Below, piece by piece: positions 1-9,015 of a stretch of DNA of 64,000 nucleotides. Within the stretch, counting starts at the first letter, position 1. Every line of letters starts with the position of its first letter. Source of the DNA: Halobacteriovorax marinus (GTDB lineage Bacteria; Bdellovibrionota; Bacteriovoracia; Bacteriovoracales; Bacteriovoracaceae); contig MAAO01000016.1 in the NCBI GenBank assembly GCA_002163155.1, positions 62,001 through 126,000 on the forward strand, read 5' to 3'. The notes under the pieces were generated by a model. It was not told the origin of the DNA, searched no databases, and worked only from the letters and a program-made list of their open reading frames with translations. The translations under genes and the position numbers were made by a program.

Positions 1-180
1 AGCATGAAAGTGTGTATTAATATAAATATTTTGTACGCCAAGAGATTTTGCAAAATCGACTTGTAACTCTAAGAGAGACTTTTCAAAAACTGGCCATAGC
101 AATTTTGGCAGAACTTTACCAACTTCACCCATGCGTGTTCCAAGACCAGCACCAAGGATAAAAGCATTTTCAACTTTCAT
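1..180 (-). CDS. MurU-like sugar-1-phosphate nucleotidyltransferase (N-terminal 60 residues, cut by window edge)
   Basis: The minus-strand frame opens with ATG at 178-180 and stays open to base 1, so only the first 60 residues are seen. They contain the nucleotidyltransferase signature, a glycine-rich GAGLGTRM loop at about residues 10-17 followed by LPKLLWPV, as in MurU/ManC/GalU-type enzymes that bind an NTP and a sugar-1-phosphate. It overlaps the end of the upstream AmgK-like kinase by 11 bases, so the two are translationally linked. In Pseudomonas, AmgK and MurU act consecutively to make UDP-MurNAc from recycled N-acetylmuramate, which is the basis for the MurU suggestion. Another nucleotidyltransferase specificity cannot be excluded from this fragment. 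Confidence 0.75.
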   Translation of the reverse strand, partial: MKVENAFILGAGLGTRMGEVGKVLPKLLWPVFEKSLLELQVDFAKSLGVQNIYINTHFHA

Positions 181-1189
181 AATACTTACCAATCAGAAGA
201 TTATACAATTCGAGATATTCAGGATATTTTTTTAACTTATTACGTACTTTTTCGAATCCGTAGCCTATGTATTTTACATAACGAATATCTTTTCTAGTTT
301 CGTATATATAGGAAAAACTTCCTATGGCCTTTAAAACTCTTTGAATAGTCATTAAGTCATATAGGCGGTCAAATTGTTCTTGTGATTGGTCTATCGAGGG
401 TGAGTGTTTGAAATAATATTCTTTTAATTTTTTTATATTATCGTCAGTTAGCTGAAAGTAACAGTCTTCAAGCATTGAAACTAAATCATATTGCGCAATA
501 CCTTGTCTTGCATCTTGAAAATCAATAACGACGAAATCCTCGGACTTTACCATTATGTTTCGAGAATGAAAGTCTCTATGACTTAAAACTTTGCTGGTCT
601 CAGATAGTTCCTTAACAAGTTTATTTAATTGGCTACTATATACTTTCTCTTCATCTAAACTAAGTGGGTTTTGAAGAAAGCAATTAAAGAAGAACTTATT
701 TGTAAAGTTCATTTCTGACATGTACTTTTCCACATCAAACTCCAACTTACCCCAATTAAACTTTTTATCCACTGGGATTTTATGAATTTCAATTAGAGTA
801 TTAATCACCTTCTTATATGTTTCGAAAATTTCTTCATCACATGTTAATTTCGTTACGTAACTTAAAAATGTAACATCCCCTAAATCCTCTTGCAGGAAGT
901 AGCCTTTAGTTATGTTTAAGTCGTGGATTGTTGGTACTCTTACATTAAATCTATTTAAAACTTTATAAACGTTTAGAAAGTCACTATGTTCTTCATCTTC
1001 TTTAGACTCACTAAGACAAGAAACAAAGCTTCCTTTATTAGTATGAACTCTATAGTAACGTCTAGTTGAAGCATCACCTGTGAGCTTATTCACTTTTTCT
1101 ATTTTCATATTTGTTAAATCAGCAATACGCGATTGTGTATTCGAAAATAATTCTTCAATTAACAATCTTTCACTTTCTTCAGGTCTCAA
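170..1189 (-). CDS. amgK: AmgK-like aminoglycoside-phosphotransferase-family sugar kinase
   Basis: A 339-residue protein of the APH/choline-kinase fold. The catalytic loop HRDFHSRN lies near residue 205 and the metal-binding segment VIDFQDAR about 15 residues later, matching the HxDxxxxN and (I/V)DF(Q/D) motifs of the family. Length and operon position next to a MurU-like nucleotidyltransferase fit AmgK, the anomeric kinase for N-acetylmuramate and N-acetylglucosamine in cell-wall recycling; this assignment is inferred from context. The start is TTG at 1187-1189, chosen because AGGAG lies 6 bases upstream (1196-1200). It overlaps the stop of the upstream lipoprotein gene by 4 bases (TTGA). 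Confidence 0.75.
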   Translation of the reverse strand: MRPEESERLLIEELFSNTQSRIADLTNMKIEKVNKLTGDASTRRYYRVHTNKGSFVSCLSESKEDEEHSDFLNVYKVLNRFNVRVPTIHDLNITKGYFLQEDLGDVTFLSYVTKLTCDEEIFETYKKVINTLIEIHKIPVDKKFNWGKLEFDVEKYMSEMNFTNKFFFNCFLQNPLSLDEEKVYSSQLNKLVKELSETSKVLSHRDFHSRNIMVKSEDFVVIDFQDARQGIAQYDLVSMLEDCYFQLTDDNIKKLKEYYFKHSPSIDQSQEQFDRLYDLMTIQRVLKAIGSFSYIYETRKDIRYVKYIGYGFEKVRNKLKKYPEYLELYNLLIGKYYES

Positions 1190-1959
1190 AGAGATCTCCT
1201 TTTTACTTCACCAATGAATGAATAAAATGTTTTGGTCGAGTTCTTTTCTCTTTTTAAATATTCAGAATCTGACAACTTTAATCCCGCTATAAATCTTTTA
1301 AATAAAAATTCTTCTCTTGAAATATCTTGGGTGTTTCCATATTGAATAGAAAAATCCAAAGTATTTTTGTTCATACTCTGTATCCACACTAAATAAGCAT
1401 ATGGGTCATGACCAGACCTTTTGATAACATGATAGGTCCAATTGTTAATTTGAGATTTAATCTCCACAGGAATCCTTGTGTAAGCAAGTAAGTCCTCACT
1501 ATCAATATACCCTTTAGGTATTCTTATTGATTTCGAATATAAGTTCCTATGACTTTTTACAATTTCACTCGCTAGAACAGCAACGAAGACTTCCTCATTT
1601 TTAAAGTACTTTAATACTAGTCCACTTGAGAAGAAGAACTGACCCTTTGGTAATGAAAAATAAAAAGGAACATCACTTTTAATTATATTAAAGGTTGGTT
1701 TAAAGGCTTTTTTCAGAAGTAGTTTATTATTTTCAATTATTTTGTAATAGTAATTCTCTAGATAGTTCTGGCTTCTTTTTGACAATTTAAGGCTTTTTAC
1801 GCTTTTCGTTTTAAGATAACTCTCTTTGAGTGATGATAGTTGATCGAGATAGTCAGCATTTTTTATAATGAAAGCTGAGTCATCTATTTCAAATTCATTT
1901 TTTTGAAAGATTGAGCACGAAGCCAAAAGAAGAGTAATAAGTAAAACAGGTATTTTCAT
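1186..1959 (-). CDS. M48-like lipoprotein lacking the zinc-binding HExxH motif
   Basis: I choose the ATG at 1957-1959 over an upstream GTG because it gives a clean lipoprotein signal peptide ending in the lipobox LLASC. The 257-residue product has a segment (about residues 105-140) that resembles the core of M48-type metallopeptidases: a LPKGQFFFSSGL stretch, then NEEVFVAVLASEIVKSH. Where active M48 enzymes carry HExxH, this protein has SEIVKSH, so both zinc-binding histidines of the motif are absent or displaced. It is probably a non-catalytic envelope lipoprotein. It is the first gene of a three-gene run with amgK and the MurU-like gene, overlapping amgK by 4 bases. The M48 relation is my reading of pattern similarity and is not certain. 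Confidence 0.6.
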   Translation of the reverse strand: MKIPVLLITLLLASCSIFQKNEFEIDDSAFIIKNADYLDQLSSLKESYLKTKSVKSLKLSKRSQNYLENYYYKIIENNKLLLKKAFKPTFNIIKSDVPFYFSLPKGQFFFSSGLVLKYFKNEEVFVAVLASEIVKSHRNLYSKSIRIPKGYIDSEDLLAYTRIPVEIKSQINNWTYHVIKRSGHDPYAYLVWIQSMNKNTLDFSIQYGNTQDISREEFLFKRFIAGLKLSDSEYLKREKNSTKTFYSFIGEVKRRSL

Positions 1960-2000
1960 TCTATAAAGTATACCAATCACAATTCACTTTACAAGCTTCC

Positions 2001-2032
2001 TTAAAAAATAGAAAGGCCCTCTTGCGAGGGCC
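2001..2032 (-). terminator. Rho-independent terminator after the LysM lipoprotein gene
   Basis: A 7-bp GC-rich stem (2015-2021 with 2026-2032, loop TTGC) is followed on the minus strand by an interrupted T-rich tract (2001-2014). It lies 25 bases beyond the stop of the LysM gene and ahead of the M48-like lipoprotein gene. Confidence 0.75.
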
Positions 2033-2057
2033 CTAAATATATATCAATTAATTCTTA

Positions 2058-2690
2058 TTAGATATCTTCAGAAGCAATATCTCTATCTGGGAGATAGTGA
2101 AGAGTAAATCCAGCAAAGATCAGATTCGGATCGTGAATCATTTCTTTATTATTATCCCAGATTTCCTTCCATCTCTTGTCTGATCCATATTTCTCACCAG
2201 AAATTGAACCAAGAGTGTCACCTGTTTTAATTAAGTGAGGAAGACCTTGAGGATTATAATCAAACCCTGCTGAGTCATGCTTTAATACCATCCCTATTGC
2301 TAGAGACTTTTCTTGAACACCATTATTCATTGACGATAGATGTTGCCATTGTCTGTAATCACCATAGAGCTTAAATGAAATCCACATTAGAGTGTCTCCC
2401 TTTTGAACAGTATAATCACCACCAGCAATGTCGATATTTGAAGAACCTTGAGCAATCACTGGATCACTTTCAGAAACTTCTGAAGCAGCAACTTCTTCGA
2501 CGACTTGATCATCAGAATCTTCAGCCAGTAGATCCTCATCTTCAGAATCAACAATGAAGTCTGCATCTTCAGCACTAACCTCTTGCGACATATCAGCAGT
2601 AGCTTCTTGATCAACATTCTTTCTCTTACTTGAACAACTAACCCCAAGCGTTAGTAACGCTAAAAGTATTAGTATTTTTGATAGTTTCAT
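2058..2690 (-). CDS. Lipoprotein with two LysM domains and an acidic linker
   Basis: The protein begins with a lipoprotein signal (MKLSKILILLALLTLGVSC). A strongly acidic, low-complexity segment follows (about residues 28-75), and then two LysM modules, one starting YTVQKGDTL and one starting HLIKTGDTL. LysM modules bind peptidoglycan, so this is likely an envelope anchor or scaffold facing the cell wall. Two in-frame ATGs lie 6 bases apart. The second (2688-2690) is chosen because the AAGGGAG ribosome site abuts the first ATG directly but sits 6 bases from the second. A terminator follows the stop. No catalytic domain is visible. Confidence 0.85.
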   Translation of the reverse strand: MKLSKILILLALLTLGVSCSSKRKNVDQEATADMSQEVSAEDADFIVDSEDEDLLAEDSDDQVVEEVAASEVSESDPVIAQGSSNIDIAGGDYTVQKGDTLMWISFKLYGDYRQWQHLSSMNNGVQEKSLAIGMVLKHDSAGFDYNPQGLPHLIKTGDTLGSISGEKYGSDKRWKEIWDNNKEMIHDPNLIFAGFTLHYLPDRDIASEDI

Positions 2691-2982
2691 AAACATCTCC
2701 CTTGAATATCTAAAAAAATTTATTATTTCTTCTTTAGTTACTCTTCGGAGAATTATATCAGGTAGTTAACTTTTTCTGACTTAATTAAAAAAAAGTTGCT
2801 TTTGATGAGATTTCAGATGGTTAGGTCAGGGATTTAGACTGGTATTTGGCTTCATTTCTCTATTTCACACAAATAATTGCCACTTTTAGCTCAAATATTT
2901 GCGGAGCCTTATTTTTTAACTGATAATGAAGCTAAGTTTTCCCTATTCTCATAAAGCTGACTTAAAAGGTATTATATAACAG

Positions 2983-3969
2983 ATGAAAACCAATATACTT
3001 CTGATTATTACATTCATAGCACTTTCTCTTTCCGCTTCAGCTCAATCAGTTATTGAAGATTTTAACGAGAACTCTGAATCCAATCAAATTCCTTCAGAAC
3101 TTGTTACAGAAAAAATTGTTCGTGTTTCAAACTCTAAGAGAACTTATATTATCTCTAATGAAAATGAATCCTTTTCTAAGGGTGATTTTATTACGCTCGT
3201 TCTTAATAGCAAGTTAGCCGCTAGAGCGATCGTAGCAAAGAGCATCAACAATGTTGCTGGAATAAAGATTATTAAAATCTATTCTCTCGATCTTTTCAAA
3301 TTATTTAGAACGAACTTAGAAGTGCAAGTTATTAGAGGTGACGATAGCTTTTTTGGTGCAAAGAAAAAAGAAGACGAAGAATCAGAAGATACCGCAGTTA
3401 TTAAAGATGAAGAAGATCTCTATAATGAAACTTTCCTAGAAGATGATCTTTCCATGGAAACCAAAAATAAAAGGTCTATTAAAACAGATAATATAGTCTC
3501 GATTAACTATGGTCTCATAGAAGGTCTAAATAATGATGGTTCAAGTCAGCGTTACACTCATTTAAACGGAATGTGGATGTACCAGTTTGAAGACAACATC
3601 TGGGCAGAATTGGGTTACGGACAAAACTTAATTAATGATTACCCAAGTCCTGGGCTCGATACCAAAATGACGAACCTTACTCTCAGAATTAAATATACTG
3701 TTGCAGCTCCTTTTTTCTCTTATGTACAACCTTACCTTGGTTTTCAAATTATCAATGCTACTAGTCCTAATGCTGGTGTTGATGACCCAACAGATGATGT
3801 TACTCCTAGCTCTGCAGAGCTAGATAACGAGATCAACATGGTTGAGAATTTGAAAAAGAAGAATATCATTTTTGGTGTAACTGTTTTAAAAAGGTTAGTT
3901 CCTGGCTGGTTCATTAGAGCGGATCTAGGATCTGATATTATTAACTTTGGATTTAGTCTTGAATTTTAA
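2983..3969 (+). CDS. Exported protein with C-terminal beta-barrel-like region
   Basis: A 328-residue protein with a Sec signal peptide ending near ASAQS. Residues of about 35-115 form a beta-rich periplasmic segment with a GDFITLVLNSKLAARAIV stretch resembling small SH3-like domains of envelope proteins. An acidic linker follows (about 125-160). The last 160 residues alternate polar and hydrophobic positions and end in FSLEF; a terminal aromatic residue is typical of outer-membrane barrels. I do not recognise a named family. The next gene overlaps its 3' end, suggesting co-expression with the small lipoprotein and folK. Confidence 0.65.
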   Translation: MKTNILLIITFIALSLSASAQSVIEDFNENSESNQIPSELVTEKIVRVSNSKRTYIISNENESFSKGDFITLVLNSKLAARAIVAKSINNVAGIKIIKIYSLDLFKLFRTNLEVQVIRGDDSFFGAKKKEDEESEDTAVIKDEEDLYNETFLEDDLSMETKNKRSIKTDNIVSINYGLIEGLNNDGSSQRYTHLNGMWMYQFEDNIWAELGYGQNLINDYPSPGLDTKMTNLTLRIKYTVAAPFFSYVQPYLGFQIINATSPNAGVDDPTDDVTPSSAELDNEINMVENLKKKNIIFGVTVLKRLVPGWFIRADLGSDIINFGFSLEF

Positions 3970-4156
3970 TTATATTCTTATCTTATTCACAATTTTCATC
4001 ACTGCTTGTGGAGTAAAAGGTCCCCCCAAGGCACCTGCAGGAACTTCTGTTCCTTCGTTTATAACTCCCTATATGAAACAAAGTATTCCTATAACTTCTG
4101 AGTCGAACAAAGAAGAAGAAGAAGAAGAAGACAAGAAATCTTCCAAAAAGAACTAA
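3959..4156 (+). CDS. Small LptM/YifL-like lipoprotein
   Basis: This 65-residue protein has a short hydrophobic leader and lipobox ITAC, followed directly by GVKGPPKAP. The C-G-x-K-G-P pattern after the acylated cysteine is characteristic of LptM (YifL), a small lipoprotein that helps assemble the LptD translocon in Enterobacteria. The tail is low-complexity and charged, with runs of Glu and Lys. The start is uncertain: TTG at 3959 is preferred because GGA lies 8 bases upstream, while TTG at 3947 is also in frame. It overlaps the preceding gene by 11 bases and precedes folK by 2 bases. Confidence 0.6.
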   Translation: MNFNYILILFTIFITACGVKGPPKAPAGTSVPSFITPYMKQSIPITSESNKEEEEEEDKKSSKKN

Positions 4157-4158
4157 TC

Positions 4159-4626
4159 ATGCCTCTTATTATAGCTACAGGTTCGAACTTAGGTGAACGA
4201 GAACTTAATTTACTGAACGCTCAAAATTGCCTTGAAGAGCACTTTCAATTGGTTTCCAAAAGTAGAATCTATGAATCAAGTGCTGTTGATTACCTAAGTC
4301 AACCAGACTTCTATAATCAAGTTTTAGAATTTGAAACCCCAGCTCTTTCACCCGCAGACACTATGACTCTACTATTAGACATAGAAAAGCAATTAGGTCG
4401 AGAGAGAAAAATTGCCCAAGGCCCACGGGTAATTGATATTGATATTCTTTTTTATGACAGTGTTATAAGTAACGACGAACATATCCTCCTCCCTCATCCA
4501 AGATTATTTGAAAGAAGCTTCGTAGTGCTTCCACTGAGGGAACTTAATTGCTTTAGTGACCTACAAAAAAAATATTTTTTTCCAGAAACTTTCACTAATT
4601 CGGCAAGGCCCATTAGGTTAAGATAA
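4159..4626 (+). CDS. folK: 6-hydroxymethyl-7,8-dihydropterin pyrophosphokinase (FolK)
   Basis: The 155-residue product carries the HPPK signatures: TGSNLGERELNL at the N terminus, YNQVLEFET around residue 52, and the substrate and metal segment GPRVIDIDILFYD near residue 92. It transfers pyrophosphate from ATP to 6-hydroxymethyl-dihydropterin in cytosolic folate synthesis. Length agrees with stand-alone HPPK enzymes (about 160 residues). It follows the small lipoprotein gene by 2 bases, so the two are probably co-transcribed, although their functions are not obviously related. Confidence 0.93.
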   Translation: MPLIIATGSNLGERELNLLNAQNCLEEHFQLVSKSRIYESSAVDYLSQPDFYNQVLEFETPALSPADTMTLLLDIEKQLGRERKIAQGPRVIDIDILFYDSVISNDEHILLPHPRLFERSFVVLPLRELNCFSDLQKKYFFPETFTNSARPIRLR

Positions 4627-4719
4627 ATTAACCCTCCGCCCATTTGACCCTGATCCTTTATGACCCTATAATTTCTTGCATACTTATTAACTTTTGACCC
4701 TACTGCAAGGATGCTTTTC

Positions 4720-5868
4720 ATGGTTAATTTTGAGCTCTCGAGCGAACAAAAAGAAATTACAGATATGGCAATGAAGTTTGCCAGAAATGAAATGATGCCC
4801 AAAGCAAATGAGTATGATGAGTCTGGTAAATTGCCCATGGAGATTCTAACTAAGGCCTGGGAACTTGGCTTGGTTAATACTTGTATTCCCCCAGAATACG
4901 GAGGAACAGGTTTTACAACTCTTGATTCAATGATTATCACAGAAGCCCTAGCTTACGGCTGTCTGGGAATGAATACGACTCTTATGGCGAATGACCTTGC
5001 TCTTCTTCCTATTACAATCGCAGGTAATGATGAGCAGAAGAAAAGATTTTTAACACCTTTCACTGAGTCCTATAAGTTAGCTTCTTTTTGTTTAACTGAA
5101 CCAGGTCATGGTTCAGATGCAGCTGGAATTAAAACGACAATTAAAGAAGATGGTGACCACTATGTCATTAACGGTCAAAAGATGTGGATCACTAATGCGG
5201 GTTACGCAGATCTCTTTGTCATTTATTGTACAACTGATCCAGAGCTCAAGCACAAAGGTATTTCTTGTATTGTTCTAGATGACAAGAATGTAGAAGGTTT
5301 AGAAATTGGTGCCAAAGAAAAGAAGATGGGACACAAAAGTTCCGATACGCGCGCTGTTACTTTTAACAATGTACGTATCCCTAAAGAGAATTTGCTTGGA
5401 AAGCTCGGAGAGGGTTGGAATATTGCAAAACAAACACTAGACCACTCAAGACCTATGGTGGCAGCCAGTGCAGTTGGAGGAGCGCAGTGCGCTCTAGACC
5501 ACGCTGTTAAATATGCAAAAGAGAGAGTACAGTTTGGTAAGCCAATTGCTAAACATCAAGCCATCCAGATGATGGTGGCCGATATGGCGATGAAAATTGA
5601 AAGTGCGAGGCTCCTAGTTCATAAAGCTGCATGGCAGTTAGATCAAGGAGAAACAAACACTTTATTAGCTTCCTATGCTAAAGCCTACGGGGCAGATATG
5701 TTTATGGAAGTTGCTACTGATGCCGTCCAAATATTTGGAGGATACGGCTACAGTAATGAGTACCCAGTAGAAAAGATCATGAGAGATGCCAAGCTTATAC
5801 AAATATATGAAGGGACATCTCAGATACAAAGATTAGTTATCGCTAAAGAAATTTTTTCAAGGAGCTAA
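4720..5868 (+). CDS. Acyl-CoA dehydrogenase
   Basis: A 382-residue flavoenzyme of the acyl-CoA dehydrogenase family. The FAD-binding signature CLTEPGHGSDAAG is near residue 125, followed by the beta-domain segment KMWITNAGYADLFVIY. The C-terminal YEGTSQIQRLVIA holds the catalytic-base region typical of short-chain enzymes. The ATG at 4720 is preferred over the one at 4711 because AAGG ends 9 bases upstream of it but touches the first. It precedes etfB by 4 bases, so dehydrogenase and electron-transfer flavoprotein form one operon. Substrate chain length cannot be read from sequence; short-chain (butyryl-type) is likely. Confidence 0.92.
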   Translation: MVNFELSSEQKEITDMAMKFARNEMMPKANEYDESGKLPMEILTKAWELGLVNTCIPPEYGGTGFTTLDSMIITEALAYGCLGMNTTLMANDLALLPITIAGNDEQKKRFLTPFTESYKLASFCLTEPGHGSDAAGIKTTIKEDGDHYVINGQKMWITNAGYADLFVIYCTTDPELKHKGISCIVLDDKNVEGLEIGAKEKKMGHKSSDTRAVTFNNVRIPKENLLGKLGEGWNIAKQTLDHSRPMVAASAVGGAQCALDHAVKYAKERVQFGKPIAKHQAIQMMVADMAMKIESARLLVHKAAWQLDQGETNTLLASYAKAYGADMFMEVATDAVQIFGGYGYSNEYPVEKIMRDAKLIQIYEGTSQIQRLVIAKEIFSRS

Positions 5869-5872
5869 ACGT

Positions 5873-6661
5873 ATGAATATCTTTGTTTGCATTAAACAAG
5901 TTCCGGATACGGAAACAAAAATTACACCTAACGGTGATGGTACTTACATCGAAACAACTTCGATTAAGTGGATTATGAATCCTTACGATGAGTTTGCTGT
6001 AGAGCAGGCCCTATTAACTAAGCAAGCTAACAGTGGTTCAACTGTTACTGTTGTTAGAGTTGGTGGTGTTAAAGACACTGAAACTTTAAGAACTGCATTA
6101 GCTATGGGTGCCGACGACGCAATTCTTGTAGAAGCTGATGACAATCTTGATTCTTTCATGACTGCCAAAGCACTTAAAGGTGCAATTGAAAAGTCTGGAA
6201 ATTCTGCAGATGTTATTTTTACAGGTAAGCAAGCCATTGATGACGATTGTCTTCAAGTTCCACAACTATTAGCGGGAATGTTAAACCTTCCTTCTGTTTC
6301 AGTTGTTGTTGGTTGTGAAGAAGCAGGTGGAAAGTTTACACTTAAGCGTGAAATTGAGGGTGGTACTCTTGAAGTTTACGAAGTAAATTCTCCAGCAATT
6401 ATTGCTTGTAACAAAGGAATCAATACTCCTCGTTACGCTTCTCTACCAGGAATCATGAAAGCAAAGAGAAAACCTCTTGCAAAGCACTCTCTTGCAGATG
6501 TTGGCGTTGCTGATAGCGACAGAAGAGTAAAGTATTCTAACTTTCAACTTCCTCCTGAAAAACCACCAGGAAAGAAATTTGATGCAATGGACGAAGCGAA
6601 CCAAGCTTCTATTGTAGCTGAAGTTGTAGGTCTTTTAAGAACCGAAGCTAAAGCGATCTAA
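5873..6661 (+). CDS. etfB: Electron transfer flavoprotein beta subunit
   Basis: A 262-residue protein starting with the EtfB N terminus (IFVCIKQVPDTETKI). It contains the domain III nucleotide region LRTALAMGADDAILV and FTGKQAIDDDCLQVPQLLA around residue 120. With EtfA it carries electrons from acyl-CoA dehydrogenases to the quinone pool. An AGGAG site lies just upstream of the ATG. It sits between the acyl-CoA dehydrogenase and etfA, 10 bases apart from the latter. Confidence 0.95.
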   Translation: MNIFVCIKQVPDTETKITPNGDGTYIETTSIKWIMNPYDEFAVEQALLTKQANSGSTVTVVRVGGVKDTETLRTALAMGADDAILVEADDNLDSFMTAKALKGAIEKSGNSADVIFTGKQAIDDDCLQVPQLLAGMLNLPSVSVVVGCEEAGGKFTLKREIEGGTLEVYEVNSPAIIACNKGINTPRYASLPGIMKAKRKPLAKHSLADVGVADSDRRVKYSNFQLPPEKPPGKKFDAMDEANQASIVAEVVGLLRTEAKAI

Positions 6662-6671
6662 GGAGAAAATT

Positions 6672-7628
6672 ATGGCAAAAGTATTAGTTTTTACAGAGTT
6701 GACTTCTGATCACGTTAAATCTGTAACATTAGAAATTTTAGGAAAGCTTACTGGTAACGACGTTGACGTTGCTGCTATTGGGCAAGTTCCTGCAGGAGCC
6801 GTTGCTGAATTAGCAAAATATGGAGCTGCAAATATTCATTCACTAAAAGGTGATAACCTAGATAAATATTCTCCAGAAGGGTATGCAAATGCTCTTAAAG
6901 AATTTATTGGTAACGGTGGATACGATTACGTATTTGCTGGAGCAACATCTCTTGCAAAAGACCTGTTCCCAAGACTTTCTGGAATGTTTGACGCTGGTAT
7001 GGCCTCTGAAGTGACAAACTTCACAATGGATGGTGGAACGTTCGCAGGAACAAGACCACTATTTTCTGGAAAGTGTTTAGCAAAAGTAGAAATTGAAGGT
7101 CCAAAGCCTCACTTTGTAACTGTTAGACCAAATGCTCTTGGTATGCCAGAAAATGAAAATGCAGCAGCTGGAAATGTAGTTGATGCAGCAGCTAATGCTG
7201 GAGAAATCAGAGCGGCTATTAAAGAAATTATTAAAGGTGCTTCAGAGAAGCTTGACCTTACTGAAGCAAATATTATTGTTTCTGGTGGTAGAGCGATGAA
7301 AGAAGCTGCTAACTTTAAAATTCTTGATGAGTTAGCTGATGTAATTGGAGCCACAGTTGGTGCTTCAAGAGCGGCAGTTGATTCTGGATATGCTCCACAC
7401 GCAATGCAAGTTGGTCAAACTGGTAAAACGGTTGCACCTACTCTTTACATCGCTTGTGGTATTTCTGGTGCCATTCAACATTTAGCAGGGATGAGAACAT
7501 CAAAGTGTATTGTTGCTATCAATACTGATCCAGATGCTCCTATCTTTACTAAAGCAGATTACGGAATCGTTGGAGATCTCTTCCAAATCGTTCCGATTCT
7601 GACTGAAGAATTTAAAAAGATTATGTAA
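6672..7628 (+). CDS. etfA: Electron transfer flavoprotein alpha subunit
   Basis: A 318-residue EtfA. The C-terminal FAD-binding domain shows SGGRAMKEAANFKILDELAD, then VGASRAAVDSGYAPHAMQVGQTG, then the segment ending YIACGISGAIQHLAGM. It pairs with EtfB to hold FAD and pass electrons from the adjacent acyl-CoA dehydrogenase. AGGAG stands 7 bases before the ATG. It is the last gene of the operon and is followed by a strong terminator. Confidence 0.95.
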   Translation: MAKVLVFTELTSDHVKSVTLEILGKLTGNDVDVAAIGQVPAGAVAELAKYGAANIHSLKGDNLDKYSPEGYANALKEFIGNGGYDYVFAGATSLAKDLFPRLSGMFDAGMASEVTNFTMDGGTFAGTRPLFSGKCLAKVEIEGPKPHFVTVRPNALGMPENENAAAGNVVDAAANAGEIRAAIKEIIKGASEKLDLTEANIIVSGGRAMKEAANFKILDELADVIGATVGASRAAVDSGYAPHAMQVGQTGKTVAPTLYIACGISGAIQHLAGMRTSKCIVAINTDPDAPIFTKADYGIVGDLFQIVPILTEEFKKIM

Positions 7629-7634
7629 AAAATG

Positions 7635-7660
7635 AAAGGCTCCGTAAGGAGCCTTTTTTT
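7635..7660 (+). terminator. Terminator of the acyl-CoA dehydrogenase/etfBA operon
   Basis: An 8-bp stem (7636-7643 with 7648-7655, loop GTAA) is followed by a run of T to 7660. It lies just past the etfA stop and before the convergent gene at 7688. The A-rich flank on the left means it may also serve the opposite strand. Confidence 0.9.
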
Positions 7661-7687
7661 ATGTCTAAATTTTATAACTCATTTATA

Positions 7688-8872
7688 TTATTTTGATGCA
7701 GGAACTCTTGAAGGTTGAGTAAAGTCAAAACCAACTTCTTTAGTGATTCTTGCAAACTCTTCTTCAGTTTCAGGCTCAATAATTTCTTCTTCTTCTTCGC
7801 TTTCTTCTTCATCTATTTCATAAATATTTTCGTCACTTTCTTGAGCTACTGATCTTCTTGAGAATTGAGCATCATTTTGATTTTCAACGATTTCAATTTG
7901 TTCAGCATTTAATTCTTGAGCTTCTTCTTTCGCAAGTTGTGCTTCCTCTTCTTGCTCATTCATTTGCTCTAACTTTTCTTCAGTAACAAAGTTAAGCACC
8001 GCACCTTGTAGAGGTCCTGTTGCAAACCTGATTCTATATCCATCTTTTCCATTATTAGTAATCAGTCCTGTTACTTCTCCAGCTTCTGTTTGTGCTGAAA
8101 ATTGTCCACCTGCTTTAATTTCTCCACCGTCAATAAAGGCCAGTGGCATTTCATAGTTTTTACCAATTCCGATAACAACATCGAATTCTTCAATTTTCTC
8201 AGAGCTAACTACAACTGTTCCAGTAATAATCTCTTCTCCTCTAAGAATATTTGGATCTTTTGTTGGATGAAGCGCTCTTTCTAAAATGAGATCCTGTACA
8301 CCTTCAACAACTACACCTGTACTACTTTGTACTTCTTCTTCAACAACTTCTGATATTTCAGAATCGTTAGCAACTTGATTTACTTCTACTTTATTTCTTC
8401 TAACTGCTTCAATAATCTCGTAACCTTTTCCAAATTGTCTAAATAGAGCGATTGTTTTACCACTCTCATCTAAGTATGAGATTCTAAAGTCCATTGGCTC
8501 TTCATCACCTATCTTAACAAGTGAAGTTCCAATTAGTTTGAATTCCATATTATCGATTTCTTCATCTCTTCCTACTTCAAAAACAACTTCATTATTTTCA
8601 TCTTGAATTCTTCTAATTTCCCACTCACCGTCAATAATTTGTGAGTTGATAGTATTTAAAGGAAGATACTGAACAGCTGGTCTCGCTGCTGCTGCAGATG
8701 CAACATGCCTTACAACCTGTTGATCATCTAGTCTCTTTACGACCTGAACCTGTGCCTCGTTCATAAACTCATTAGAGTTAAAGTTGGCATCATTAACGGC
8801 CTTTACTCCAACTATAACTGAACCTACAGTTAAGAATCCTGTTAATGTCTTAAGAGTCAGTAGTGACTTCAT
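7688..8872 (-). CDS. Hypothetical exported acidic protein
   Basis: The 394-residue product has a basic, hydrophobic N terminus (MKSLLTLKTLTGFLTVGSVIVGVKA) that looks like a signal peptide or membrane anchor. Two similar beta-rich segments follow: around residues 65-165 (WEIRRIQDENNEVVFEVG) and around 195-295 (ITGTVVVSSEKIEEFDVVIGIG). The C-terminal quarter is very acidic, with long Glu runs. I do not recognise a family. It stands alone between a convergent etf operon and a 200-base non-coding stretch. Preceding DNA carries CTCCC complementary to a GGGAG ribosome site 5 bases from the ATG. Confidence 0.65.
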   Translation of the reverse strand: MKSLLTLKTLTGFLTVGSVIVGVKAVNDANFNSNEFMNEAQVQVVKRLDDQQVVRHVASAAAARPAVQYLPLNTINSQIIDGEWEIRRIQDENNEVVFEVGRDEEIDNMEFKLIGTSLVKIGDEEPMDFRISYLDESGKTIALFRQFGKGYEIIEAVRRNKVEVNQVANDSEISEVVEEEVQSSTGVVVEGVQDLILERALHPTKDPNILRGEEIITGTVVVSSEKIEEFDVVIGIGKNYEMPLAFIDGGEIKAGGQFSAQTEAGEVTGLITNNGKDGYRIRFATGPLQGAVLNFVTEEKLEQMNEQEEEAQLAKEEAQELNAEQIEIVENQNDAQFSRRSVAQESDENIYEIDEEESEEEEEIIEPETEEEFARITKEVGFDFTQPSRVPASK

Positions 8873-9015
8873 GGTAATCTCCCGATTGAACTTACATATT
8901 AATAAGCAAGTCTCGTGCCATGTGTCATATTTCTAGACTGTCTAAAATCTGTGTCCTGACTCCCGTAAGGTATTGAAATTAGGTATATTGTTTTGGAGGC
9001 TACATTTTGAGCATT

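Noticed and set aside
726-773. DnaA-box matches in amgK (TTTTCCACA, TTATCCACT)
   Set aside because: Short AT-rich matches within a coding gene far from dnaA, without clustering; expected by chance.
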